The notes: generated from the letters alone by a model not told the origin. A DNA stretch of 64,000 bases from Streptomyces seoulensis (GCA_013364255.1 CP054936.1:3440853-3504852), one strand, 5' to 3'; positions 6,586-15,050 are shown, counted from the first letter of the stretch. Made by a program: numbers and translations.

Positions 6586-8304
6586 ATGAGCACGACGTCC
6601 GCGCACCTCGTCCCCTTCTTCCCCTTCCTCCCCTTCCTCCACGACCACGACGGCGAACAGCTCAGCGGCGTGCACACCCCCGGCGGCCCCGGTGGCGCGC
6701 CGGACGCGCGGCCAACCGTCGTACTGCTGCACGGCGCCGGAGCGGGCCGCAAGGAGCGGCTGCTGCCGCTGCTCGCCGAGTTCGCCGGCCGCGGCTGCCG
6801 GGGTCTCGCGTTCGACTTCTCCGGGCACGGCGACAGCAGCGGCGCGCTGCGCGAGCTGAGTCTGCGCCGGCGGTTCGAGCAGGCGGTGTCGGTGATCGAC
6901 GCGCACACGCCGGCCGGCGGGCCGCTGGTCCTGGTCGGGTTCAGCATGAGTGGGCAGACCGCGGCCGATCTGGTCCGGCACTACGGACGGCGGGTGGCGG
7001 CCCTCGGCCTCGCCGCGCCCGCGGTGTACGCGGCCGCCGCGTGGGACGTGCCGTTCGGCGACGGGGACGGGCCCTTCAGCGCCATCATCCGGCGGCCCGG
7101 GAGCTGGCGTAGCGCGCCCGCGCTGGACGCCCTGCGGGCGTACGCGGGCCGGGCGGTGCTCGTCGTGCCCGGCACGGACGCCGTCATCCCGCCCGCCGTC
7201 ACGGAGGCCGTGCAGGACGCCCTCGCCGCCCGCGCCCAGTACAGCCGTCTCGACCTGCCCGAGGCCGATCACGGGCTGGGCCAGTGGCTGCACGACCGGC
7301 CCGGCGCGCGACGCGAGCTGGTGACGGCGCTGCTGACCGGGTTCGGCGACGGCGGCTGGACGGCGACCAGGGCGTGGGTGGCCGCGCAGCTGCCGCCGGG
7401 CCGCGCGGTCACCGGCAGGAGCGCGCTGCGCGGCGGCTGGAGCTCCCAGATGCGGGCGCTGACGCTGGACGACGGCGCGTCGCTGGTGCTGCGGACGTTC
7501 GTGAAGCCGTTCTTCCGCCGCCACGCCCCCGCCCTGCTGGCCCGGGAGGCCGCCGTCCTCGCCCTGCTGGCCGACCGGGACGGCGTCCCGGCCCCGCTGC
7601 CCGTCGCCGTCGACGCGGCCGCCGAGCACTGCGACCACCCCAGCCTGCTGATGACCCGGCTGCCGGGCCGCGTGCGCGTGGACGAGGGGGGCGAAGGAGA
7701 TGAGGGGGGCGAGGGGCGCAAGGGATCTGACCTGGGCCGGCGGCTGGATCTGCTCGCCGCGCAGCTCGGGCGCGTCCACGCCGTCGTACCGGACGCGCGG
7801 CCGCGCCGCTACGAGGCGTGGACGGCGCCGGAGCGGGTGCAGGCGCCGCCGGGGGCGGTGTGGGAACGGGCGGTGGCGGTACTGCGCCGCGAACCGCCCG
7901 CGTACGAGGGCTGCTTCCTGCACCGGGACTACCATCCGGGCAACGTGCTGTTCTCCGGGGACGGCGCGGACCTGCGGGTGTCCGGGGTCGTGGACTGGGT
8001 GGAGACCTCCTGGGGTCCGGCCGACCTGGACGTCGCCCACTGTTCGACCGCGCTGGCGCTGCTGCACGGCCCCGAGCACGGCCTCGGGTTCCGGGAGCGG
8101 TACGAGGCCCTCGGCGGACGGCGTCTCGCCGACGGGCCCGACCATCTGTACTGGCGGCTGCTGGACGCCCTGCACTACTGCCCCGACGCGGCCAAGCTGG
8201 CCGGGCCGTGGCGCGAGCTGGGCCGCACCGACCTTACCCCCGAGGTGCTGGCCGACCGGCTGGCGGCGTACGTGAGCGGGCTGCTGGAGCGCTACGGTGG
8301 CTGA
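6586..8304 (+). CDS. Fusion of an alpha/beta-hydrolase with an APH-type phosphotransferase
   Basis: This is one uninterrupted 572-residue ORF. Residues about 40-245 are an alpha/beta-hydrolase of the Tex30/KANL3 or dienelactone-hydrolase type: VVLLHGAGAGR (oxyanion loop), GFSMSG with nucleophile S120, and EADHGL with the likely catalytic His near 227. Residues about 260-565 are an aminoglycoside-phosphotransferase-like kinase: LHRDYHPGNVLF gives H446, D448 and N453, and VDWVETSWGPADLD gives the Mg2+-binding D470. A Gly/Glu-rich linker (VDEGGEGDEGGEGRKGSD) sits inside the kinase lobe. The start is placed at the second in-frame ATG. Fusion of a hydrolase to a small-molecule kinase is unusual, and the substrate is unknown. 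Confidence 0.85.
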   Translation: MSTTSAHLVPFFPFLPFLHDHDGEQLSGVHTPGGPGGAPDARPTVVLLHGAGAGRKERLLPLLAEFAGRGCRGLAFDFSGHGDSSGALRELSLRRRFEQAVSVIDAHTPAGGPLVLVGFSMSGQTAADLVRHYGRRVAALGLAAPAVYAAAAWDVPFGDGDGPFSAIIRRPGSWRSAPALDALRAYAGRAVLVVPGTDAVIPPAVTEAVQDALAARAQYSRLDLPEADHGLGQWLHDRPGARRELVTALLTGFGDGGWTATRAWVAAQLPPGRAVTGRSALRGGWSSQMRALTLDDGASLVLRTFVKPFFRRHAPALLAREAAVLALLADRDGVPAPLPVAVDAAAEHCDHPSLLMTRLPGRVRVDEGGEGDEGGEGRKGSDLGRRLDLLAAQLGRVHAVVPDARPRRYEAWTAPERVQAPPGAVWERAVAVLRREPPAYEGCFLHRDYHPGNVLFSGDGADLRVSGVVDWVETSWGPADLDVAHCSTALALLHGPEHGLGFRERYEALGGRRLADGPDHLYWRLLDALHYCPDAAKLAGPWRELGRTDLTPEVLADRLAAYVSGLLERYGG

Positions 8305-8398
8305 GCGCCGGGGCCGTCGTGCGGCCGTGGGGTGGATGTCAGTGGGGTCGGCGAGGATGCCGTAGGGACGATGACGGCGCGGGACCGAGGGGGCATCC

Positions 8399-9577
8399 AT
8401 GGGAGAGCGGCACATCGGCGTGGTGGAGCGGCGGGCGCGGCTGGCGCTGCGGCACGGGCTGGCCGCCGGGGCGGGCGCGGCGGGCCCGGAGGAGGTCGCC
8501 GACCGGCTGGTGGCGCTGCACGGCTCGGACCCGACGACGGTGTTCCTGGGGGTGGGCGCGCGGCTGACGGACCCGGCCCAGGCGGTGTCCGCGACCGAGC
8601 GGGCCCTGTACGAGGACCGCACGCTGGTGCGGATGCACGGCATGCGCGACACGGTGTTCGTGTTCCCGGCCGCGCTGACGGCCGTGGTGCACGCCTCGAC
8701 CGGCCTCGCCGTGGCCGCCCGCGCCCGGGCCAAGCTGGTCAAGGACATGGCGGCGGCGGGCGCGCCGGACGCGGCCTGGCTGAAGGAGGTCGAGGAGTCG
8801 GCGCTCGCGGCGCTGGCCCGGCGCGGACAGGCCACGGCGGCCGAACTCGCCGAGGACGAGCCGCGGCTGCGCGAGCGGTTCGCGTACGCGCCCGGCAAGA
8901 GTTACGAGGGCGTGCACACCGTCTCCTCGCGGCTGCTGCGGCTGCTGGGGGTGGAGGGCAAGGTGGTGCGGGGCCGGCCGCTCGGCTCCTGGACGTCCAC
9001 GCAGTTCCGCTGGGCGCTCGCGCCCGAGCACCGGGAGCTGGACGTCGCGGACGCGCAGCGCGAACTGCTGGGGCGCTGGCTGGCGGTCTGCGGCCCGGCC
9101 ACCGAGGCGGACCTGAAGTGGTGGACGGGGTGGCGGGCCGCGGAGGTGCGGCGGGCGCTCGAAGCGCTGGGCGCGCGGCCGGTGTCCCTGGACGAGGGCA
9201 CGGGGTACGTGGTCGCGGGCGACGCGGAGCCGGTGACCGCGCCGGAGCGGCCCTGGGCGGCGCTGCTGCCCGCCCTGGACCCGACGGCGATGGGCTGGCA
9301 GCAGCGCGACTGGTACCTGGCGCCCGGGCTGCGGCCCGCGCTGTTCGACCGCAGCGGCAACGTCGGTCCGACGGTGTGGTGGAACGGCCGGGTGGTCGGC
9401 GGCTGGGCGCAGCGGCCGGACGGCGAGATCGTCTGGCGGCTGCTGGACGCCGAGGGGCTCGGCCGGGAGGCGGAGACCGCCGTCGCGGAGCGGGCCGAGC
9501 TGCTGCGCCGGGCGCTGGGCGGCACGCGGGTGACGCCGCGCTTCCGTACGCCGCTGGAGCGGGAGTTGGCGGCCTGA
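8399..9577 (+). CDS. Winged-helix DNA-binding protein (HTH_42/DUF1006, AlkZ/YcaQ-like)
   Basis: The 392-residue protein has the layout of the HTH_42 (DUF1006) superfamily. It begins with an RRARLALRHGLA helix and VADRLVALHGSDPTTVFLG, followed by ERALYEDRTLVRMHGMRDTVFVFP. A central Leu-rich region and a C-terminal part with AMGWQQRDWYLAPGL and VWWNGRVVGGWAQRPDGEIV follow. Characterised members (AlkZ, YcaQ) are DNA glycosylases that unhook interstrand crosslinks and carry a QxQ or QxD catalytic motif. I do not see that motif clearly here (HGSD occupies the region), so glycosylase activity is uncertain. It reads in the same direction as the upstream fusion gene, about 95 bases away. Confidence 0.75.
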   Translation: MGERHIGVVERRARLALRHGLAAGAGAAGPEEVADRLVALHGSDPTTVFLGVGARLTDPAQAVSATERALYEDRTLVRMHGMRDTVFVFPAALTAVVHASTGLAVAARARAKLVKDMAAAGAPDAAWLKEVEESALAALARRGQATAAELAEDEPRLRERFAYAPGKSYEGVHTVSSRLLRLLGVEGKVVRGRPLGSWTSTQFRWALAPEHRELDVADAQRELLGRWLAVCGPATEADLKWWTGWRAAEVRRALEALGARPVSLDEGTGYVVAGDAEPVTAPERPWAALLPALDPTAMGWQQRDWYLAPGLRPALFDRSGNVGPTVWWNGRVVGGWAQRPDGEIVWRLLDAEGLGREAETAVAERAELLRRALGGTRVTPRFRTPLERELAA

Positions 9578-9605
9578 GGCGTCCGCGCGCCGGGCGGACG
9601 CACCG

Positions 9606-9639
9606 CGCCGGGCGCCCCTCGGAAGTGGGGCGCCCGGCG
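9606..9639. terminator. Bidirectional hairpin terminator
   Basis: A perfect 13-bp stem, with GCCGGGCGCCCC in its left arm, encloses an 8-base loop. It sits between the convergent genes ending at 9577 and 9645. Confidence 0.8.
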
Positions 9640-9644
9640 GCGGG

Positions 9645-9965
9645 TCAGCGCGCGTAGCGCATCAGGGCCCGCACCATGTGGCAGGTGGTGGCCGACGGCG
9701 GGTGTACGCCGATGAGTTCGGCGGTGCTGCGGATCGTCTCGTCGCGGGCCTGGACCGGCAGGTGGACACCGGAGTCGAGCAGGGCGATGGCGAGCCGCAT
9801 CGCCTTGAGGCGGCGGTTGTGCGTGACGTACCACTCGCGCGGCCGGCCGGCCGGCAACGGCCTTTTGGACACGGGCTCGTAGGGCGAGTCGAGCGGGACG
9901 GAACGCCTCGCGGTGGACTGGGTCGGCAACGGCCTCGGCTTCAGTGCGGCAGCGGGCACGGGCAT
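9645..9965 (-). CDS. Conserved small basic protein, function unknown
   Basis: The product has up to 106 residues. The N-terminal 35 residues are Pro/Ser-rich and probably disordered. The rest is helical: REWYVTHNRRLKAMRLAIALLDSG, RDETIRSTAELIGVHPPSATT, HMVRALMRYA. GGAGG directly abuts the ATG at 9965. The GTG two codons later (9959) has better spacing, six bases, and may be the true start, giving 104 residues. No transmembrane segment or known motif is seen. The helical core resembles small regulatory proteins found in Streptomyces, but I cannot name a family. Confidence 0.65.
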   Translation of the reverse strand: MPVPAAALKPRPLPTQSTARRSVPLDSPYEPVSKRPLPAGRPREWYVTHNRRLKAMRLAIALLDSGVHLPVQARDETIRSTAELIGVHPPSATTCHMVRALMRYAR

Positions 9966-10154
9966 CCTCCTGTCGCGTGCGGGCGCCGCGCGGACCCCCC
10001 GGCGACCCCCTCGAACACTGCTTCCAGTGTACTGCCGGGCACTGACATCCGGGGGGTCACGGGGAGGAGTAAATGACCTGGTGGGAACATGAATTGGTGC
10101 TCCGTCACCCGTGTGCCGCGTGAGGGTTCTGAGGCGGCGGAAAATCGAACACGG

Positions 10155-11147
10155 CTAGCGTGCCGGCGGTTGGATGTAGTCCTCCAGACGGGCCACCGCG
10201 AAGCCCTGTTCGCGTATGTGCCGCAGCATGTTGGCGAACATCTCCGTCATCGTGGTGCCCTTGAGTTCACTCGGCCCGCGGAAGTGGGCGAGGATGATGT
10301 CGCCGGGCCGCAGCTTCTTGTCGGCCGTCTGGTACTGCATGTTCTTGATCTGCATGGACTCCCGCCACCAGACGATCGCCCGGGGCCCGCACTCGGCCAC
10401 GGCCGTCCTGGTGCGCGCGTCGTACGCGCCGTAGGGCGGGCGGAACAGCAGCGGCGCGACGCCGTACCGCTCGGTGAGGATCCGCTGGTCGCCGCAGACC
10501 TCCTCCTTCTGCCGGGCGAGCGGGAGGGTGTTCATCACCGGGTGGCGCAGGGTGTGGTTCTGGATGTGGTCGCCCAGCGCCTGGAGCGGTTTGAAGTAGG
10601 CGTAGTCCGACTTGACGGCGTCGTTCATCAGGAAGAGCGTGATCGGTATCTTCAGGTCCCGCATCATCGCTATGAATCTCGGGTCCTTCTCCTGCCCGTC
10701 GTCGACGGTGATGAAGACGACCTTCTTCGAGGTCGGTATGTGCGCGAGGACCGGGACGGGCCCGGTGGCGGAGAGCTTGACGGGCTTGTCGGCCGGGGGC
10801 TCCGGAGCGGCGGGCAGCGGCTTGAGACCCCACTTGCGCCAGGTCGCGGCGCTGACGCCCGGCGCGGCGCGGTGGGCTCCGCCCGGGGACGCGGAGGGGT
10901 GGGCGGAGTCGGTGGCCCCGGCCCGGCCGCCGCCGCTCCCGCCGCCCCCACCGCTCCCGCCGTCGCCTCCGCAGCCGCCCGCCGTCAGGGCCACAGCGAC
11001 CACGCCCGCCAGCGCCCCGTACCGCCGCCGACGGGGCCCGCCCGGACCACTCCCGCCCCCTCGGCCGGACCCGCCCGCCCGGTCCGTCCCGCCGCCCGTC
11101 TCGCCCGTCCCGCCGCTCGTCCCGTTCCGTCCGCCGCGCCAGCTCAT
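10155..11147 (-). CDS. Polysaccharide deacetylase lipoprotein (CE4/NodB family)
   Basis: The 330-residue protein has a long Gly/Thr/Ser-rich cytoplasmic N-tail (about 40 residues). A hydrophobic signal segment ending in the lipobox LTAGGC and a Gly-rich spacer follow. The NodB domain spans about residues 135-320. Its motifs are visible: VFITVDDGQ (MT1, catalytic and metal-binding Asp), HTLRH (MT2, metal-binding His pair), FRPPYGAYD (MT3), and ILAHF near the C-terminus. The family removes acetyl groups from peptidoglycan GlcNAc/MurNAc or chitin-like polymers outside the membrane. It is the only gene in its unit, with about 190 bases to the next gene. Confidence 0.9.
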   Translation of the reverse strand: MSWRGGRNGTSGGTGETGGGTDRAGGSGRGGGSGPGGPRRRRYGALAGVVAVALTAGGCGGDGGSGGGGGSGGGRAGATDSAHPSASPGGAHRAAPGVSAATWRKWGLKPLPAAPEPPADKPVKLSATGPVPVLAHIPTSKKVVFITVDDGQEKDPRFIAMMRDLKIPITLFLMNDAVKSDYAYFKPLQALGDHIQNHTLRHPVMNTLPLARQKEEVCGDQRILTERYGVAPLLFRPPYGAYDARTRTAVAECGPRAIVWWRESMQIKNMQYQTADKKLRPGDIILAHFRGPSELKGTTMTEMFANMLRHIREQGFAVARLEDYIQPPAR

Positions 11148-11238
11148 CGCCGGTCCCCCTGTGCCTGCCGTGCCGATCTTGGTCAGGGGAACGGTACGCG
11201 TACGGATGGGACAGGTGTTCGGTGGCTACCGTGGGCGC

Positions 11239-11601
11239 ATGGAGATCTGGATCAACCCCGCCTGTTCCAAGTGCCGCAGCGCCATCGGCCTGCTCGACGC
11301 CGAGGGCGCCGACTACACCGTCCGCCGCTATCTGGAGGACGTGCCGACCGAGGACGAGATCCGGGCGGTGCTCGAACGGCTCGGGCTGGAGCCCTGGGAC
11401 ATCACCCGCACCCAGGAGGCCGAGGCGAAGGAACTGGGGCTGAAGGAGTGGCCGCGGGACGCCGGCGCGCGAGGCCGCTGGGTCACCGCGCTGGCCGAGC
11501 ACCCGAAGCTGATCCAGCGCCCGATCATCACGGCCGACGACGGCTCGGCGGTGGTGGCGCGCACGGAGGACGCGGTGCGCGACGCCCTCGGCCGCGGCTG
11601 A
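11239..11601 (+). CDS. ArsC/Spx-family thioredoxin-fold protein
   Basis: The 120-residue protein has the length and signatures of ArsC-like reductases. These are NPACSKCRSA with a CxxC pair near the N-terminus, a central helix-rich insertion (TEDEIRAVLERLG), and LIQRPIIT with the conserved Arg. Classical glutaredoxin-coupled ArsC uses a single N-terminal Cys and several Arg residues. Streptomyces usually uses other arsenate reductases, so this member may be a YffB/Spx-type protein with a different substrate. No ars genes are adjacent. The start at 11239 gives the family N-terminus MEIWINPACSKC. Confidence 0.85.
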   Translation: MEIWINPACSKCRSAIGLLDAEGADYTVRRYLEDVPTEDEIRAVLERLGLEPWDITRTQEAEAKELGLKEWPRDAGARGRWVTALAEHPKLIQRPIITADDGSAVVARTEDAVRDALGRG

Positions 11602-11629
11602 CCGGCCCGGCCACTCGCCCGCTCGCCAA

Positions 11630-11671
11630 CTCACCTGTGGCACACGTTACTTCGGCCGGTGCACAGGTGAG
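11630..11671 (+). terminator. Inverted repeat after the ArsC-like gene
   Basis: Perfect 10-bp arms (CTCACCTGTG and CACAGGTGAG) are separated by 22 bases. The repeat lies 29 bases after the stop codon and about 70 bases before the next gene. It could be a terminator or an operator for the downstream secreted-protein gene. Confidence 0.45.
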
Positions 11672-11738
11672 CTGAGCAACCCCGTTCGGCCTCCCGTACA
11701 TAGCGGCGTACGCTCCCCCAGCCCTTCAGGAGGCGCGC

Positions 11739-12521
11739 ATGTCGCGCAGGAGAACGCTCGGCACGAAGAAGAGGATCGCCCTGCTGGCCGGTGCGGCGGC
11801 GGTGGCGGGCAGCGGGGCCTTCGCCCTGGAGGCCACCTCCCGTGCCGCCCAGCCCGAGGCCCCGCACACCCTGTCCGCCGGGGACTCGACGGCCTGTCAG
11901 GGGCTGGCCACCGCCCTCGGCGACAACCAGGGGTTCATCGACGGGCAGCGGGCGCACCCGGACGCGCAGTCGGCGGCCCGGATCGCCAACCGCGAGGCGG
12001 TCATCGAGGAGATCAAGCGCAAACAGGCGGCGTCCGGCTGCCCGGTCGGGGAGTCGGCTCAGGATCCCCCAGCGGGCCCGCAGGCGCAGAACGGCGGGCA
12101 GGCGCAGAACGGGCAGCAGGCGCCGGGAGGCGGAGTACAGACCGGTGGGGCGCAGACCGGCGGAGCGCAGACCGGCGGAGCACAGACCGGCGGACAGCGG
12201 AGCGCGCCGCCCGCGCAGAACGGCGGGTCCGGAAGCGGGACCGGAAGCGGGACCGGGAGCGGGAGCGCCTCCGGGCAGCAGGTCTGCGCCGGCTCCACCG
12301 TCACCCTCTCCGGCGAGGGCGGCGCCCCGGCCGCCTCCAGCGACCGGTTCCCGGCCGGTACGACGCTGAAGGTGACCAACCTGGACAACGCCAAGTCCAC
12401 CACGGTCAAGGTCACCTCGGTCTCCGGCAGTTGCGTCCTGCTGAACGACGCCGCCTTCGAACAGGTCCGCGAGCCCGGCAAGTTCCTGATCCGGCACGCG
12501 CGGATCGAGAAGGTGGGGTGA
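11739..12521 (+). CDS. Secreted protein with Cys-bounded helical domain, QTGGA repeats and C-terminal barrel-like domain
   Basis: The 260-residue protein follows CAGGAGGCGC. Residues 1-36 are a signal peptide or N-terminal anchor (KKRIALLAGAAAVAGSGAFA). Residues about 50-100 are a helical segment bounded by two Cys (ACQGLATALG to AASGC). A low-complexity linker follows with four QTGGA-type pentapeptides and GSGTGSGTGSGS. Residues about 180-260 contain FPAGTTLKVTNLDNAKSTTVKV and FLIRHARIEKV, which resemble an RlpA-like double-psi beta-barrel. The helical-domain-plus-Gln/Gly-linker layout recurs in the DUF1996 protein at 17081. It probably acts at the cell wall; no activity is assigned. Confidence 0.75.
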   Translation: MSRRRTLGTKKRIALLAGAAAVAGSGAFALEATSRAAQPEAPHTLSAGDSTACQGLATALGDNQGFIDGQRAHPDAQSAARIANREAVIEEIKRKQAASGCPVGESAQDPPAGPQAQNGGQAQNGQQAPGGGVQTGGAQTGGAQTGGAQTGGQRSAPPAQNGGSGSGTGSGTGSGSASGQQVCAGSTVTLSGEGGAPAASSDRFPAGTTLKVTNLDNAKSTTVKVTSVSGSCVLLNDAAFEQVREPGKFLIRHARIEKVG

Positions 12522-12559
12522 GGTACGGGCCGGTGTGAGACGGGCCACGGCCACCGCAG

Positions 12560-12597
12560 GTAACACGGGGTTCACACTCGGGCAACCGATGGGAAAT
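12560..12597 (+). promoter_or_regulatory. GlnR-type operator upstream of glnII
   Basis: Four 5-base boxes occur with exact 6-base spacing: GTAAC, TTCAC, GCAAC and GAAAT. This matches the gTnAC-n6-GAAAC arrangement of actinobacterial GlnR sites, with the outer boxes closest to consensus. A TTGACA element at 12604-12609 follows. GlnR control of glnII is established in S. coelicolor; binding here is inferred. Confidence 0.6.
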
Positions 12598-12697
12598 CGG
12601 CCGTTGACATGCTGCCCGCATCAACGGCGGCGCCCCGGTGCCGCAGCGCCGCAGCACCCGCGAGTGCGCCCGAGCGAGACCCTGAAGGACGTGGCCC

Positions 12698-13726
12698 GTG
12701 AGCTTCAAGGCTGAGTACATCTGGATCGACGGCACCGAGCCGACGGCCAAGCTCCGTTCCAAGACGAAGATCCTCGGCGACGACGCCAAGGGCGCCGAAC
12801 TGCCGATCTGGGGCTTCGACGGGTCCTCCACCAACCAGGCCAAGGGCCACGCCTCGGACCGCGTGCTCAAGCCGGTCTTCACCTGCCCCGACCCGATCCG
12901 CGGCGGTGACGACGTCCTCGTCCTGTGCGAGGTCCTGAACATCGACATGACGCCGCACGCGTCCAACACCCGTGCCGCGCTCGCCGAGGCCGCCGAGCGG
13001 TTCGCCGGCCAGGAGCCGATCTTCGGCATCGAGCAGGAGTACACCTTCTTCAAGGGCGCGCGCCCGCTCGGCTTCCCCGAGGGCGGCTTCCCGGCCGCGC
13101 AGGGCGGCTACTACTGCGGCGTCGGCTCGGACGAGATCTTCGGCCGCGACGTGGTCGAGGCGCACCTGGACAACTGCCTCACGGCGGGCCTCGGCATCTC
13201 CGGCATCAACGCCGAGGTCATGCCGGGCCAGTGGGAGTTCCAGGTCGGCCCGCTCGCGCCGCTGGTGGTCGCCGACCAGCTGTGGGTGGCCCGCTGGCTG
13301 CTCTACCGCACCGCCGAGGACTTCGGCGTCTCCGCCACCCTCGACCCCAAGCCGGTCAAGGGCGACTGGAACGGCGCCGGCGCGCACACCAACTTCTCCA
13401 CCCGGGCGATGCGCGAGGGCTACGACGCGATCATCACCGCGTGCGAGGCGCTCGGCGAGGGCTCCAAGCCGCTGGACCACGTCAAGAACTACGGCGCCGG
13501 CATCGACGACCGCCTCACCGGCCTGCACGAGACCGCCCCGTGGAACGAGTACTCCTACGGCGTCTCCGACCGCGGCGCCTCGGTGCGCATCCCGTGGCAG
13601 GTCGAGAAGGACGGCAAGGGCTACATCGAGGACCGCCGGCCCAACGCCAACGTCGACCCGTACGTCGTGACGCGGCTGCTGGTGGAGACCTGCTGCACCG
13701 CGCTGGAGAAGGCCGGCCAGGTCTGA
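12698..13726 (+). CDS. glnII: Glutamine synthetase type II
   Basis: The 342-residue protein is the eukaryote-like, octameric/decameric GSII that makes glutamine from glutamate, ammonia and ATP in the cytoplasm. Visible family features are WGFDGSSTNQA near residue 48, GIEQEYTFF, the stretch GISGINAEVMPGQWEFQVGP, WNGAGAHTNFST, and SVRIPWQVEKDGKGYIEDRR. The start is GTG at 12698 (VSFKAEYIWID). GSII enzymes are not controlled by adenylylation, unlike GSI. The upstream GlnR-like boxes predict nitrogen control. A strong hairpin terminator follows 22 bases after the stop, so it is monocistronic. Confidence 0.96.
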   Translation: MSFKAEYIWIDGTEPTAKLRSKTKILGDDAKGAELPIWGFDGSSTNQAKGHASDRVLKPVFTCPDPIRGGDDVLVLCEVLNIDMTPHASNTRAALAEAAERFAGQEPIFGIEQEYTFFKGARPLGFPEGGFPAAQGGYYCGVGSDEIFGRDVVEAHLDNCLTAGLGISGINAEVMPGQWEFQVGPLAPLVVADQLWVARWLLYRTAEDFGVSATLDPKPVKGDWNGAGAHTNFSTRAMREGYDAIITACEALGEGSKPLDHVKNYGAGIDDRLTGLHETAPWNEYSYGVSDRGASVRIPWQVEKDGKGYIEDRRPNANVDPYVVTRLLVETCCTALEKAGQV

Positions 13727-13748
13727 TCCCCGGCCGCGAGGCCGTGAC

Positions 13749-13776
13749 GGGGCGCTCACCGCGAGGTGGGCGCCCC
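13749..13776 (+). terminator. glnII terminator
   Basis: A 12-bp stem (GGGGCGCTCACC with GGTGGGCGCCCC, one T-G wobble) has a GCGA tetraloop and is followed by TTTC. Confidence 0.85.
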
Positions 13777-14014
13777 TTTCGCATGCGCGCGGGGACCCTT
13801 TCCGCATGCCCGCGGGGAGCCGGTTCCGCACGCGTCCGGCGTCCAGCCGTCCACACTGTGGGACGGCCCCTCGGGCCCGGCCGTCCGCGCCGAAGCCCTG
13901 ATCGGCCCGGATGCCTGGTCGAACGACCCACACGGCGTCAACTTCACGCCAAGGAAACGTCCAAGCAGTGAGAGGAGGGTCCTCGCCGGGCCGGGTCTCT
14001 GCTTCAATGGAGGC
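13777..14014. repeat. Gap between glnII and a small ORF, with degenerate tandem repeat
   Basis: No gene is seen. From about 13777 to 13850 there are two to three imperfect copies, each about 23 bases, of CGCATGCxCGCGGGGAxCC. Their even composition produces Ala/Arg/Gly-rich false ORFs on both strands. The remainder probably contains the promoter for the downstream small ORF or regulator. Confidence 0.4.
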
Positions 14015-14137
14015 ATGGCCGGTATCCAGAAGCAGCACGCGACAGGTCGCCACGACCTGGAGCCGTTCTGGCCGTCCCGTCAGCACCACGACTTCGACCG
14101 GGTGTGTTGCCGCGCGACGAACGCGCGGGCCCTCTAA
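14015..14137 (+). CDS. Small Cys-Cys-containing ORF, possible leader peptide
   Basis: The predicted peptide has 40 residues, begins MAGIQKQHATGRHDLEPFW and ends DFDRVCCRATNARAL. Third codon positions are strongly G/C, which supports translation. GGAGG is only one base from the ATG, so initiation is weakly supported. It ends 120 bases before the regulator at 14258. The placement, His-rich middle and adjacent Cys codons (TGT TGC) recall Streptomyces leader peptides of the attenuator type. A function in sensing is speculative; it could also be a free small protein. Confidence 0.4.
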   Translation: MAGIQKQHATGRHDLEPFWPSRQHHDFDRVCCRATNARAL

Positions 14138-14257
14138 AGCCGTACACCCCGGCCTTCGGCCAGCGCGCAACGACGTACGTCCCGCGGCGCGCCCCGACCA
14201 CGAATCGCGGCCGTCGCTCCTTCCGACGAACTCCTCGCGCGAAAGAGCTGACCTCTC

Positions 14258-14866
14258 ATGGCGACCACTCGTTCCCTGACCACCGCCGCCCTCCCCGCCC
14301 CCGACCCCGCGCCCGCCGCTCCGGCCGCCGCACCGCGGCACCGGCTGCGAGCCGTGGACCGGGACGAGGTGGTGGACGTGGCGGACTTCCTGCCGCCGGG
14401 CGCCACCTGGCTGCCCGCCCCCCAGCACACCCTGCCGGTCCTGCCCGGCCGGCCGCCGATGATCGGTTACCTGGTCCTCGTCCCGGCCGACCAGCAGCCG
14501 CACCTCCCGCCGGTGGCGGTGCCCGACCAGCCGCGGCCCGAGGAGGAGCGGGCGGCCGCCGCCGAGGCCGGCGAACCGCTGGTGCGCATCGACGCGGCCC
14601 GCCGCACCGCCCAGGTGGCCGGCCGCCAACTCGACCTCACCTACCTGGAGTTCGAGCTGCTGGCGCACCTGGTCGCGCACCCGCACCGGGTGCACACCCG
14701 CGACCAGCTGGTCACCACCGTCTGGGGCTACGGCCATGTGGGCGACGGGCGCACCGTCGACGTCCACGTCGCCCGGCTGCGCCGCAAGCTCGGCGCCGAG
14801 CACCGCAGGACGATCCAGACCGTGCGGCGCGTGGGCTACAAGTACGCCCCGCCGACCGCCGGCTGA
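14258..14866 (+). CDS. OmpR-type winged-helix regulator lacking a receiver domain
   Basis: The 202-residue protein has a Pro/Ala-rich N-terminus and a middle region (VVDVADFLPPGATWLP, GYLVLVPADQQ) without a phospho-acceptor motif. The C-terminal OmpR/PhoB winged helix (about residues 105-200) contains LDLTYLEFELLAHLVAHPHRVHTRDQL, GDGRTVDVHVARLRRKLG and VRRVGYKY. The DNA-binding half is canonical. The N-terminal half is not a receiver, so control must be by another route (ligand, partner or abundance). Next downstream is a NarL-type kinase/regulator pair on the same strand, about 185 bases away, probably in a separate unit. Target genes are unknown. Confidence 0.85.
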   Translation: MATTRSLTTAALPAPDPAPAAPAAAPRHRLRAVDRDEVVDVADFLPPGATWLPAPQHTLPVLPGRPPMIGYLVLVPADQQPHLPPVAVPDQPRPEEERAAAAEAGEPLVRIDAARRTAQVAGRQLDLTYLEFELLAHLVAHPHRVHTRDQLVTTVWGYGHVGDGRTVDVHVARLRRKLGAEHRRTIQTVRRVGYKYAPPTAG

Positions 14867-15050
14867 CCGCCCGCCGCACCCGGCCAAGCCCGTCCGCAGA
14901 CCTGCCGTAGACCTGCCGTGGACCTGTCCGTCCGCCCACCGAGTGAGCGGACGGAGGGTGGCGTCAGGTACACCCCCGGCCGGGTGCCGTCCCCCTGACC
15001 CGCGCCGCGCGCACCCGGCAGACTGGTCGCGAACCGGGAGGGGTGGGGCC

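Noticed and set aside
7290..7400. Frameshift or lost stop joining two separate genes (hydrolase and kinase)
   Set aside because: The frame stays open with normal third-position G/C across the junction, and no ribosome-binding site with a start is evident for a separate kinase; a real fusion is the simpler reading.
5767..8898. 1,043-codon minus-strand frame opposite htpX, pspAB and the fusion gene
   Set aside because: The product is Arg/Pro/Ala-rich with no motif and crosses three well-supported genes, so it is a codon-bias artefact.
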